Assembly: GCA_964386235.1 (NCBI GenBank)
Contig: CAYLSH010000017.1
Location: forward strand, 1 to 26,520
DNA length: 26,520 nt
Origin: RGIG8767 sp964386235
GTDB lineage: Bacteria > Bacillota > Clostridia > Lachnospirales > Lachnospiraceae
Direction of reading: 5' to 3'
The notes beneath the pieces are model-generated. The model made no database searches. It saw only the letters and a list, made by a program, of their open reading frames with translations, and was not told the origin of the DNA. The position numbers and the translations under genes were made by a program. Every line of letters starts with the position of its first letter. Position 1 is the first letter of the stretch. Shown here piece after piece: positions 7,290-15,773 of the stretch.

Positions 7290-8660
7290 TTATCCATTCT
7301 GTGATACGGACTTTTCTCCCTCTTTCTTATCGGAAGAATCGGTTTCTCCTGTTTCTTCACTACTCTTTTCTTCGGCTTTTACCAGTGCGGAGAAGGACAT
7401 GGATTCATCCTTTGTCAGATCCGTAATATTAATGGTATAGCTTCTTGTTTCATACCCTTCCTGACGTAATGTGATCACATGGATCCCCTCCGTCTTTTTC
7501 ACACTGACCGGAACAATCCCGATATAGGAACCATCCATGTACACTTCTGCTCCCGCAGGTGCCGTGATCGATAATTTGGTTCCACTTGCCGATACCGCAG
7601 TTTCATCCGTAGTCGTAGTCGTTGCGGTCGTATTTCCGGAAACAGTATCGCCATTGTCCTTTTCCATGGTTACCTGAATCGTCGCACTCTCCTGACCCAC
7701 CTTTATATACTGGATCACCGTCTGATATTCTTCCGCTTTTGCCATCATCTGATGAATACCGTATTCCACCTCAACCGGAGCGGAAATATCCACCTGCTCT
7801 CCATCGATATAAATCGCTGCCGTGTCCGGTGTTACCGCAAATAGTAAGGTGCCGTATTTTTGTAAATCTTCTTTTTTCAGATCTCCAATATCCAGTTCCG
7901 TTTCCTTGTCCCGTTTTATTGTAACTTTTTTCGTTGCGGATACCCCATTCGTGGACAATAATACATCATATTTTCCTTCCGGAACCACTAACAGCATATC
8001 TTCTTCTATCGGGCGGATAATTCTCTGTCCCACTTCAATCCAGCCTCCCCAGAAATACTCATCGTTTTTCAGTCGAAGGTATCCATGCCCTTTGTCAATG
8101 GCAATACTGTAAACCGTATGATCCATTCCCTGTATACGAAGCGTATCTGCTTCGTTAATATCCATGATCTCTGCCTGTTTTCCATTGGAAACGACCAACA
8201 GATCGTCCTCATATTTGTATACATCACTTCCCACCGTTATCTCGCCGGTTTTTTCATTGATGGAAAATTTTTCCACATTTTCCAGTACAAAACAGTCATC
8301 CGACCTTTGAAGCGATGCAAGGGTTTTCTTTTCCTTTAAAAAAGTAATCTCCACGATATCGCCTTCTTCCAACTGTTTCATGGAGAGGGAACTTCCGTAT
8401 TTGTCATACAGTTTCGTGGTGCCGTCATAAGTCAGCGTATAACTTCTGTCCTTGATAAGATTATAAAAGGTAATTTTCTTTTCCTTTTCATTCAGTTTTT
8501 TAATCAGAGCCGTATCCGCACTGTCATACATGCCTGCTCTTGCCGGAACAAAACCGGTCTCTAATTCTTTTGCTTCTTCTGTGATGGTCTGACTGCCGCC
8601 GCATCCACACAATAAAACGAATGCCAAAAGCAGACAGACCAGTTTGATTCTTTTGTCCAT
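7290..8660 (-). CDS. PEGA-domain lipoprotein of unknown role
   Basis: Predicted surface lipoprotein: basic start MDKRIK, hydrophobic stretch, and lipobox LLCGC with the lipidated Cys at residue 20, then a beta-rich ectodomain. Two PEGA repeats are visible at about 270-333 (VTPDTAAIYIDGEQV) and 361-427 (ITAPAGAEVYMDGSYIG), joined by a Thr-rich linker (343-358); a degenerate similar segment may precede them at about 218-260. The tail is Glu/Ser/Lys-rich. I use the ATG at 8660 (456 residues) because GAGGA sits 5 bases upstream; a longer frame from 8681 has no ribosome binding site and would weaken the signal peptide. PEGA domains are associated with envelope and S-layer proteins, but no function is established for this one. 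It follows the CotS-like kinase gene by 39 bases. Confidence 0.85.
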   Translation of the reverse strand: MDKRIKLVCLLLAFVLLCGCGGSQTITEEAKELETGFVPARAGMYDSADTALIKKLNEKEKKITFYNLIKDRSYTLTYDGTTKLYDKYGSSLSMKQLEEGDIVEITFLKEKKTLASLQRSDDCFVLENVEKFSINEKTGEITVGSDVYKYEDDLLVVSNGKQAEIMDINEADTLRIQGMDHTVYSIAIDKGHGYLRLKNDEYFWGGWIEVGQRIIRPIEEDMLLVVPEGKYDVLLSTNGVSATKKVTIKRDKETELDIGDLKKEDLQKYGTLLFAVTPDTAAIYIDGEQVDISAPVEVEYGIHQMMAKAEEYQTVIQYIKVGQESATIQVTMEKDNGDTVSGNTTATTTTTDETAVSASGTKLSITAPAGAEVYMDGSYIGIVPVSVKKTEGIHVITLRQEGYETRSYTINITDLTKDESMSFSALVKAEEKSSEETGETDSSDKKEGEKSVSQNG

Positions 8661-8699
8661 TTCATTCCTCATGCCGTGCATCGCACGGGACTCTCTTGA

Positions 8700-9683
8700 T
8701 CAGGAAAACATTGTACGGATCAGATGATTCTTTGCCTCTTCCTGCTCCAGTATTTTTTCCAGTTTTTCACTATTCCTACAGGATATCCATGATTTTGAAC
8801 TGTTAAAATAATAATTTACAATTTTCCAGAATTTATCCGGGTAAGAAAAGCGATATTTTAATTGCAACACTTCCTCTTTCGGAAGTTTTCTTTCTTCATT
8901 GTAGATTTTAAGAAGTTCGTTTCCTACTTCCACGCTCCAATTATTTTTTTCCAGCAGTTTACGCATAAAAAGGTACAGATCACGGACCGGACTGTCCACG
9001 GATATTTTTTCAAAATTGGTAATAAAACAAATGTCCCGCTCCACCAGGATATTATGATACTGGAAATCCCCATGGCATAATTGTCTTTTTTGCAACATCC
9101 TCTCATGCCAGGATGCCACATCTTCTTTTTGCAGATCGTCCAGGATGGAAAGTGCCCTCTCAAAAAAAAGATCATAGTACTTCTGTAAATACAATTCAAA
9201 ATCCGATTTTTGACTTTTTCCTTTTAAATATCTGCGAACACATCTCAATTCGGCATTATGTTTTTCAAATTCATGTAAAACGGGCATCTTATCCGGCACC
9301 GGAAATTCCGCTTCCCATATACCTTCCATGGCATTATGAAGTCGGGCAAGATGTCGGATTCCATTCAGGTACTCCGCCTTGTCGCGGATATTACATTCTT
9401 TAGCCCGGGAATACGTTTTTACGACATAGATCGTTCCGTCATAATCTGCGCAGAAATACCCGCCTTCCTTATTGGGAAGAATGGCTTCCATATCCTCATA
9501 CCCATTCTGACGGATCTTTTCCAACATCTCCGCGATCCCGGCAATCCTTTGAGGGGCTCCTTTATATTCTTTCAGAATACGGATTCCATCCTCTGTTTCA
9601 AAAAGGATGGATCCTCTTCCTTTCCATGTTCGTTCCACTGTCAGATCATACTGTTCTAATATACTAACCGCCCGGTCATTCAT
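8700..9683 (-). CDS. CotS-like spore coat kinase fold, possible pseudokinase
   Basis: This 327-residue protein has the aminoglycoside phosphotransferase/choline kinase fold of the CotS spore-coat family. Visible are a candidate ATP-binding Lys (RILKEY, K38) and the Brenner-type catalytic motif CHGDFQYHN (H204, D206, N211). The next motif, where a metal-binding Asp is expected (usually I-D-F/W), reads ITNFEK, so N223 replaces that Asp. This could abolish phosphotransfer; the catalytic Asp of HGD remains. Other CotH/CotS-type proteins attach to or modify the spore coat. The start has GGAG at 9692-9698. It lies between cca and a PEGA lipoprotein; a sigma-K-like promoter is possible just upstream. 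Confidence 0.82.
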   Translation of the reverse strand: MNDRAVSILEQYDLTVERTWKGRGSILFETEDGIRILKEYKGAPQRIAGIAEMLEKIRQNGYEDMEAILPNKEGGYFCADYDGTIYVVKTYSRAKECNIRDKAEYLNGIRHLARLHNAMEGIWEAEFPVPDKMPVLHEFEKHNAELRCVRRYLKGKSQKSDFELYLQKYYDLFFERALSILDDLQKEDVASWHERMLQKRQLCHGDFQYHNILVERDICFITNFEKISVDSPVRDLYLFMRKLLEKNNWSVEVGNELLKIYNEERKLPKEEVLQLKYRFSYPDKFWKIVNYYFNSSKSWISCRNSEKLEKILEQEEAKNHLIRTMFS

Positions 9684-9728
9684 CTTTTCTGCTCCTTACC
9701 AAGATATTCTCCACTGTTTGGGATGTTT

Positions 9729-9754
9729 TATCTTATGACTCAGAGTCAGAAAGT
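9729..9754 (-). promoter_or_regulatory. Possible sigma-K promoter for the CotS-like gene
   Basis: The minus strand contains CATAAGATA (9729-9737), an exact match to the sigma-K -10 pattern CATAnnnTA, with AC 15 bases upstream (9753-9754). The known spacing is about 16-17, so the -35 is slightly off. The start would be about 38 bases before the ATG. Late mother-cell expression fits a spore coat kinase. It is weak evidence taken alone. Confidence 0.35.
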
Positions 9755-9759
9755 ATGAT

Positions 9760-11082
9760 TTATTCTGACAGGGAAATCTGTGATAATAAAAATTCCTTTG
9801 TATTGCAGGACGGATCCTCTAAAACCAGATCAAATAATTGTTTTAAGGTGTCTCCGATCTGTCTGCCGGGTTTCATTCCCACGGCAATCAGATCACTTCC
9901 GTTTACCGCGAGATCTTTCAAGCAAATACACTCTTTTTCTTCCAGTATCTGATGGTATATTTCTGTTATCTGCCTTAATCCTTCTTCTTTTTCTTCTCTT
10001 TTATACATGCTCTGTGAAAGGAAATCCGCATGCTTAACTTCCAATAACCGCTCAAACAGATCTTCCCCCACCTTTACTATGGCGCGACGCACCGCTTTTT
10101 TGGTCGGTTCAATCTTCAGATCATGATATTTTACCAGACGAACCACCTTCTGGCGGGTATCATTATCAAAACGCAGACTTTTCATCCTTTTATCCGCAAT
10201 CTCTGCCGATTTTTCCACATGTCCGTAAAAATGATCAATACCGTTTTCATCCACGGTTTTCGTAACCGCTTTACCAAGATCATGGAAAAGCATGGCAAGG
10301 CGCAGTAACTTGTCCTCCCGCACATAGGTAAGGGAATGTAATATATGTTCACCTGCACTGTAACAATGGTGGGGATTGTTCTGCTTTGTCTGCATGGCAG
10401 CATCAAACTCAGGAAGGAAAACCTTTGTCATCCCCAGTTCATACGCTTTCCTCAAATAATCCGGATGGGGGGACAGCATCAATTTGATCAGTTCTGTACA
10501 GATCCGTTCCGCACTGATACGGGAAAGGGAAGGGGCAAGTTCCGCTACCGCCTGCCCTGTCTTTTCTTCTATAGAATACCCTAACTGACCGCTAAAGCGT
10601 ACCGCTCTCATCATGCGCAGGGCATCTTCTGAAAATCGTTCTCTCGGATCACCCACACAGCGGATCACCTTGTCCTGTAAGTCCTGCATACCTCCAAACG
10701 CATCCACAATTTGGGACTTATCATTATACGCCATGGCATTGATGGTGAAATCCCGTCTCTTCAGATCTTCCGTCAAATTGGAGGTAAACGTTACTTCTTT
10801 CGGATGCCGGCTGTCTTCGTATTCTCCGTCTATCCGATAGGTCGTAACTTCGTAAGTCTCCTTATCCAGTAATACCGTTACGGTTCCATGCTGAATCCCC
10901 GTGTCTATCGTCCTTTTAAAAAGTTCTTTTACCTGCAGGGGACTTGCATTTGTCGTAATATCCCAGTCGTCCGGAATTTTTCCCAAAAGAGTATCCCTGA
11001 CACATCCTCCGACCGCATATCCCTCAAATCCAGCCTCTTCCAGAGTATGAATAATGCACTTTACATTGTTCGGTAATTTCAT
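9760..11082 (-). CDS. cca: CCA-adding tRNA nucleotidyltransferase with HD domain
   Basis: Adds or repairs the 3' CCA end of tRNAs. The class II nucleotidyltransferase head has GGCVRD (25-30), the catalytic Asp pair in DDWDITT (D39, D41), RRDFTINAM (109-117) and ERFSEDALRMMRAVRF (148-163, the nucleotide-recognition helix region). A metal-dependent HD phosphohydrolase motif HDLGK is at 267-271. The length of 440 residues is that of Firmicute enzymes with an HD domain. The start follows GAGGG and lies 10 bases after the ackA stop, so it is very likely cotranscribed with ackA. A hairpin at 9745-9769 spans its 3' end but has no T run. Confidence 0.95.
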   Translation of the reverse strand: MKLPNNVKCIIHTLEEAGFEGYAVGGCVRDTLLGKIPDDWDITTNASPLQVKELFKRTIDTGIQHGTVTVLLDKETYEVTTYRIDGEYEDSRHPKEVTFTSNLTEDLKRRDFTINAMAYNDKSQIVDAFGGMQDLQDKVIRCVGDPRERFSEDALRMMRAVRFSGQLGYSIEEKTGQAVAELAPSLSRISAERICTELIKLMLSPHPDYLRKAYELGMTKVFLPEFDAAMQTKQNNPHHCYSAGEHILHSLTYVREDKLLRLAMLFHDLGKAVTKTVDENGIDHFYGHVEKSAEIADKRMKSLRFDNDTRQKVVRLVKYHDLKIEPTKKAVRRAIVKVGEDLFERLLEVKHADFLSQSMYKREEKEEGLRQITEIYHQILEEKECICLKDLAVNGSDLIAVGMKPGRQIGDTLKQLFDLVLEDPSCNTKEFLLSQISLSE

Positions 11083-11092
11083 TTTTCCCTCG

Positions 11093-12289
11093 TTACTTTA
11101 CTAACCGCACGGTTTCTCTTGCAATCGCAAGTTCTTCATTTGTGGGAACTACCATTGTTACAACCTTATCGCTGTCCCCGGACAAAATGACTTCTTCTCC
11201 GCGCAGTTTATTCTTTTCAGGATCTATGCTGGTCCCCAGCCATTCCAAATACTCGCCGATGGAAACTCGCATTGCCTGATTGTTTTCTCCGACGCCGGCA
11301 GTGAACGCGATTACATCCACGCCCTTCATCGCCATCACGTAGGCACCGATATATTTTGCCACTCTGTATGCGTATGCTTCCAAGGTATCCTTCGCCTTCT
11401 GATTTCCATTGTCCGCTGCTGCCGCCAGATCACGGAAATCACTGGAAACTCCACCGGACAATCCCAAAACACCGGATTTTTTATTGCATACATCGATTAC
11501 TTCTTCTGCTGACATGTTTTCCTTTTCCGCAATAAAGCCGACAATGGCCGGATCTATATCACCGGAACGTGTCCCCATGATCAATCCTTCTAACGGGGTA
11601 AGTCCCATGGAAGTATCTACGGATTTCCCGTGATCCACTGCGGATATGGAAGCCCCATTCCCAAGATGGCATACGATGATCTTTAAGTCATCCCTGTTCT
11701 TGCCCAGGATTTCGGCTGCCCGTTTGGAAACAAAATCATGACTGGTTCCATGGAATCCATATCTTCTGACTTTATACTTTTCATAGTATTCATAAGGAAG
11801 ACCGTATAAATACGCTTTTTTAGGCATTGTCTGATGGAATGCCGTATCAAATACTGCTACCATGGGAACCCCCGGCATGATCGCTTTGCAGGAATTCACG
11901 CCAATCAGATTTGCCGGATTGTGCAATGGTGCAAGATCATTACACTCTTCGATCGCTTTTAATACATCATCCGTGATTACTACGGAACTTGCAAATTTTT
12001 CACCACCATGTACAATACGGTGACCAACTGCATCAATCTCTTTCAAAGATTTTACTACGCCCACTTTTTCATCCGTTAATTTGCTGATTACCAGACGAAC
12101 GGCTTCCGTATGATCCGGCATCGGAACTTCTTCCGTTACTTTTTCGCCCCCTGCCGGTGTATGTGTAATGGCACTTCCATCAATACCGATTCTTTCACAC
12201 AAACCTTTCGCTAATACCTCTTCCGTATCGGATGAAATCAACTGATACTTTAAAGATGAACTGCCGCAATTGATAACCAAAACGTTCAT
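11093..12289 (-). CDS. ackA: Acetate kinase
   Basis: Interconverts acetyl phosphate plus ADP with acetate plus ATP, the final ATP-yielding step of acetate fermentation. The 398-residue protein starts MNVLVINCGSSSLKYQL (N7 binds substrate/metal) and has R91, D148, the catalytic H180 in RRYGFHGTSHD, the nucleotide loop HLGNGAS (208-213) and GTRSGDIDP (R241). The ribosome binding site AGAGGAGG is strong, and a consensus promoter lies upstream. The usual neighbour pta is not adjacent; the next gene upstream is ytvI and the one downstream is cca. Confidence 0.98.
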   Translation of the reverse strand: MNVLVINCGSSSLKYQLISSDTEEVLAKGLCERIGIDGSAITHTPAGGEKVTEEVPMPDHTEAVRLVISKLTDEKVGVVKSLKEIDAVGHRIVHGGEKFASSVVITDDVLKAIEECNDLAPLHNPANLIGVNSCKAIMPGVPMVAVFDTAFHQTMPKKAYLYGLPYEYYEKYKVRRYGFHGTSHDFVSKRAAEILGKNRDDLKIIVCHLGNGASISAVDHGKSVDTSMGLTPLEGLIMGTRSGDIDPAIVGFIAEKENMSAEEVIDVCNKKSGVLGLSGGVSSDFRDLAAAADNGNQKAKDTLEAYAYRVAKYIGAYVMAMKGVDVIAFTAGVGENNQAMRVSIGEYLEWLGTSIDPEKNKLRGEEVILSGDSDKVVTMVVPTNEELAIARETVRLVK

Positions 12290-12337
12290 TATACTTCCTC
12301 CTCTTAATTATATGATCAATCGTTTACACTGCTTTTC

Positions 12338-12366
12338 ATTATAGTGTTTTTTCCTCGCAAAATCAA
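12338..12366 (-). promoter_or_regulatory. Sigma-A promoter of ackA
   Basis: On the minus strand TTGATT (12361-12366) and TATAAT (12338-12343, perfect) are separated by 17 bases. The leader to the ackA ATG is about 45 bases and includes the AGAGGAGG ribosome binding site. It probably also drives cca and perhaps the two genes beyond. Confidence 0.75.
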
Positions 12367-12384
12367 CGTTTCCCCTTACAAAAA

Positions 12385-13347
12385 CTACTGCTCTTTCCGG
12401 TTTTTAACTAACTGCATCCAGATGTTTTTATAAAGTACAACTGCAAGCGGTCCCTTCACAATCCCGGAGATGCCAAATAATTTTACTCCGGCATAAATAG
12501 AGACCAGCAAAATAACCGGAAATATCCCCAATCCCTTTCCAACCAGTTTTGGTTCCAGCAATTCCCTGACCAAAACACAGATCAGATAAACAATCAGAAT
12601 GACCACACCTTTCCAGATTTCTCCTTCCCAGAAAAGCAAAATGGCGGACGGTACTAAAATAATTGCCGTTCCGATAAAAGGGAGGGCGTCCATAATTCCT
12701 GTCAGAATCCCTAAAAAAATGGGAGAGGATATTCCGATCACGTAAAACCCTGTGGCGCAAACTGTGGCAATGATCAAAAGAAGGATTCCCTGCGCTTTGA
12801 TATAAAGCCCGGAAGTGCGTAATATCCTTCCTACCACGTTCATAAAGGATTCCAATATCCCAATACTTTTTACCCGGATCATCAGACCGTCAAAATCCTT
12901 TGCCATCAGAATGGTAGCAACTAAATACACGCCGATATATGCCAAAACAGGAAATACTTTTCCCACATAAGAAACTGTATTTTTGAAAAATTCCGGTAAC
13001 ATATCCTTGAAAAAAACGCTGCCGGAAACCAGAAAAATCCGATCCTTCCATTCCAGCACAACCGGCAGGTATGTTTCCATATTTCCCCCTGTTGTGATAA
13101 CAAAAATCCAGATCAGACCAAGAATAAGAAGTACCGTAACCCCAATTAACAGAAACATCGTAAAGGATTTATGAATCCTGCATTTTACTTCTAATCGGTA
13201 TAAAAGCGGATACACCGCATACACACTTAAATATGCAAGCACAAACGGGGATAACAGAGGAAAAACATATTTCAGAAAAACAAATAACAGAAGTGCCAGA
13301 CCCACTCCTGTTATCAATTCTTTTTTATATTTTGCAATTATTTCCAT
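12385..13347 (-). CDS. ytvI: AI-2E/YtvI-family integral membrane protein
   Basis: Polytopic membrane protein of the AI-2E transporter family (PF01594). Close to Bacillus YtvI, which is annotated as a sporulation membrane protein; the transported substrate is unknown. Family motifs are visible: DALPFIGT (220-227), LEPKLVGKGLG (264-274) and the C-terminal hydrophobic segment ending FGISGIVKGPLAVVL (291-305). About seven to eight membrane segments are expected (15-33, 34-50, 62-85, 132-149, 187-205, 206-235, 247-262, 276-305). The 320-residue length is a little short for the family. The start has GGGAG 4 bases upstream. It is last in the histidine-kinase-to-ytvI gene run, 75 bases after the ligase-like gene. 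The symbol is tentative. Confidence 0.82.
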   Translation of the reverse strand: MEIIAKYKKELITGVGLALLLFVFLKYVFPLLSPFVLAYLSVYAVYPLLYRLEVKCRIHKSFTMFLLIGVTVLLILGLIWIFVITTGGNMETYLPVVLEWKDRIFLVSGSVFFKDMLPEFFKNTVSYVGKVFPVLAYIGVYLVATILMAKDFDGLMIRVKSIGILESFMNVVGRILRTSGLYIKAQGILLLIIATVCATGFYVIGISSPIFLGILTGIMDALPFIGTAIILVPSAILLFWEGEIWKGVVILIVYLICVLVRELLEPKLVGKGLGIFPVILLVSIYAGVKLFGISGIVKGPLAVVLYKNIWMQLVKNRKEQ

Positions 13348-13422
13348 ACGCTCCCGCCTTTCCTTTTCTTCATTCCTTCTAAACGGGATTAGTATGCGCT
13401 TTTTTACATAAATTAGCAGACA

Positions 13423-15042
13423 TTATTTCATTTTTCGATGAAGATTTGCACCCATTCCCATAAGGATATAGAAAAATGGTGTACAGCAGATCTGCTCATA
13501 ACAAAAGAGATTATGTACCGCATAGGCTGCCACGCATAACGCAAAAGCCGGAAGCAGTTTATTTTCTTTTCTATCCTTTATAAATAGAAATACTGCACTT
13601 ATCAACATCCATAAATAGGATACCAGTCCAAAAATCCCAATATCCACCAACTTGGTCAGATATTCATTATGTGCATTGGTCAATACCAGATTTCCCCAGA
13701 AGCCAACCATCTTTTCTAATAGGGCGGGTATGCTTTTGGCAAAGAAGGAATAGCCGTCCGGACCGACTCCGAAGCACTTTTGCAAAAGGGACATCTCTTT
13801 CCACATATCAAAGGTGTATTTCCATGCAAACCCTCTTCCGTTTCCCCATAAATCCGTAAAAAGAAGATAGTTATTCACATTCTGATATCCAAAATGTGTA
13901 TAAAGGAATCCATTGGAGTTTAACACGATGAATAAAATCATTCCCAGAATCCCTGCCGCCATTGTAAAGATCACAAACCAGAATCCTTTTCGGGATGGTA
14001 AACTCTGCACTTTATGGGAATCCCTTTTAGGAACCCTTTTTCCTTTTCTGCAAAAGAAATAGATTCCTGCTGCTGCCACTAATAAACAGGGAGCCAGCGG
14101 ACTCTGTGACATTACGATCGACATCGTATCCAGCGGAATCATCCTGTCAGCCCATATCCTCTGGCAAATCCCCATAAAGGTAAAACTGCCAAATACAAGG
14201 AGCAGGACTTCCAGAAAACGATCTCTCTCCATTTTTCCATCAAAACTAAGATAAAACAGTAACAAAAGCACGACAAACAGAGCCAAAAAAGCACTGTCCG
14301 TATTCTGTGTTACCAGAGAACACATTGCGACTACACTATAACAGCCACTTAAAATACGTTTGGTTCCGTTCTCCTGCGAAAAAAACAGATACAAACCCAC
14401 CGGAAATACCGTGCACAAAAAACTTGAATACCAGCTGGATTGTCCCATTGTGGATAAAAACTGCACTTTGTACTTTAATTCCAGATTCCCGTAAATATTT
14501 AGGAAATCCACATCAAAGCGATGCAGGACCGCTCCCAGAAAAACAACCGAAGAGGCGGCAAGCAGAATCCATAAAATACTCTCTTTCCACTTCCATCTGC
14601 GTGAGATCAAAAAATACAACAATACGAACAATATCTGTATCTGATATCCCATCTCCCAGCCTTCCGCACCGATCCAGACATCTTTTCGAAATGCGGAAAA
14701 CAGAAAAGAAATAGTCGTGCATAAAAAATAGAGAAAAACTCCCTTATCCAGTAAGGAAGTTTCAAAACCACTATGCGATTTCCATTTGGAAAAACCCTCT
14801 CTTTTTATCTGGGGGACCATCGTTTTTATACCCTGGATATAGACGGGTATTAGCAGCAGTAATACTATTGCAAGAAAAAAAATCGTACCTTTTACAAATA
14901 CAGAATATTTAAAATCCCCCATCCCCGCGTATTGGTGTTTATAAAGCAGGGGAAATATGCCCAACGCCAGGCATAAATAAAGAGAGAGCGGCATATCCGC
15001 ATACGAAATTTTCTCCACACTTTTTTTTCTGCGTTTTCCCAT
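13423..15042 (-). CDS. O-antigen ligase/polymerase-like membrane protein
   Basis: A 539-residue polytopic membrane protein with about 11-13 hydrophobic helices. A long extracytoplasmic loop late in the protein contains the Wzy_C/O-antigen ligase pattern LTNAHNEYLTKLVDIGIFG, where the His-Asn is the typical active-site signature, preceded by GVGPDGYSFF, also typical. Family members join or polymerise lipid-linked glycans; in a Gram-positive the acceptor would be a capsule, wall polysaccharide or teichoic-like polymer rather than lipid A. No glycan biosynthesis genes are nearby, so the substrate cannot be inferred. The start is supported by GGGGAGG (6-base spacing). Gaps to its neighbours are 32 and 75 bases. 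Confidence 0.82.
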   Translation of the reverse strand: MGKRRKKSVEKISYADMPLSLYLCLALGIFPLLYKHQYAGMGDFKYSVFVKGTIFFLAIVLLLLIPVYIQGIKTMVPQIKREGFSKWKSHSGFETSLLDKGVFLYFLCTTISFLFSAFRKDVWIGAEGWEMGYQIQILFVLLYFLISRRWKWKESILWILLAASSVVFLGAVLHRFDVDFLNIYGNLELKYKVQFLSTMGQSSWYSSFLCTVFPVGLYLFFSQENGTKRILSGCYSVVAMCSLVTQNTDSAFLALFVVLLLLFYLSFDGKMERDRFLEVLLLVFGSFTFMGICQRIWADRMIPLDTMSIVMSQSPLAPCLLVAAAGIYFFCRKGKRVPKRDSHKVQSLPSRKGFWFVIFTMAAGILGMILFIVLNSNGFLYTHFGYQNVNNYLLFTDLWGNGRGFAWKYTFDMWKEMSLLQKCFGVGPDGYSFFAKSIPALLEKMVGFWGNLVLTNAHNEYLTKLVDIGIFGLVSYLWMLISAVFLFIKDRKENKLLPAFALCVAAYAVHNLFCYEQICCTPFFYILMGMGANLHRKMK

Positions 15043-15074
15043 GATTTCCTCCCCTTTACCGTAGGATTGTCTGT

Positions 15075-15761
15075 TTACTGATCATCGTCCATCCCCTGCA
15101 TAAGAGGATTCTCCGGACAAATCGTCACATATAATTCTTTTTTGGTAACCGGCTGTTTCCATTTTAGTCCAAAAGCACATAATGCCGGCACTCTTGCGTT
15201 CATTTCCCGGCTTAACGAAATGCTCTCCGCACTGCCGTATTTATTATCCCCGATCAGAGGATGATCCCTATGGGACAACTGAACGCGGATCTGGTGATGC
15301 CGCCCGGTAAGTAACCGGATCTGCAAAAACTGCATTTTGCCCAGTGTTGCTTTTACTTCGTAGGATAGTATCGCTTTTTTCCCACTCGTAGAAGTTTCCG
15401 AAACCACTCTGGATAAATTACTCCGGTTGTCTTTTTCCAGATAGTCCGTCAGTTTTGCTTTTGGCTGATCCATATGTCCATAAATCATCGCATAATAATA
15501 CTTTTCCATACTCCCATCCTGCAACTGGGACGATAATGCGGCGGCGGATTTTTCATTTTTCGCTAATAAAACAAGTCCTTCCACCGGCTGATCAAGCCGG
15601 TTAATAACCGCAACATATGGTGCCTGACCGGTATTTTCTTTCGCAAGATAGTTTTTTACCTCGCAAACCAGATCCTTTTCTCCCAGACGAGCCGTCTGCG
15701 TGGCCAGTCCCGCCGGTTTATGGATGACGATCTGGTCCTTGTCTTCGTATACTATTTTCAT
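15075..15761 (-). CDS. RluA-family RNA pseudouridine synthase
   Basis: Converts specific uridines to pseudouridine in rRNA or tRNA. The 228-residue protein is a bare catalytic domain with no N-terminal S4 domain. The catalytic motif is NRLDQPVEGLVLLAKN with D57 as nucleophile; the more common family form is HRLDxxTSG, and the Asn/Val-Glu variant is seen in one Firmicute subgroup. The later motif GRHHQIRVQLSHRDHPLIGD (positions about 153-172) completes the fold. The ribosome binding site is weak (GGAAA), and the start lies 12 bases after the pepD stop, so coupling to pepD translation is likely. The target base cannot be predicted. Confidence 0.92.
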   Translation of the reverse strand: MKIVYEDKDQIVIHKPAGLATQTARLGEKDLVCEVKNYLAKENTGQAPYVAVINRLDQPVEGLVLLAKNEKSAAALSSQLQDGSMEKYYYAMIYGHMDQPKAKLTDYLEKDNRSNLSRVVSETSTSGKKAILSYEVKATLGKMQFLQIRLLTGRHHQIRVQLSHRDHPLIGDNKYGSAESISLSREMNARVPALCAFGLKWKQPVTKKELYVTICPENPLMQGMDDDQ

Positions 15762-15773
15762 CTTATTTCCAAC

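Noticed and set aside
8674..8688. CCGTGC-ATC-GCACGG hairpin before the PEGA lipoprotein as a riboswitch or terminator
   Set aside because: It has only a 6-bp stem with a 3-base loop, no T run and no conserved riboswitch core; the 39-base gap is too short for an aptamer.
9745..9769. GTCAGAA/TTCTGAC hairpin after cca as a terminator
   Set aside because: The stem is 7 bp with an 11-base loop and no U tract on the minus strand.
13348..13422. CATACTAAT before ytvI as a sigma-E promoter
   Set aside because: Two positions of the -10 differ and no ATA lies 16-18 bases upstream, so it is no better than chance.
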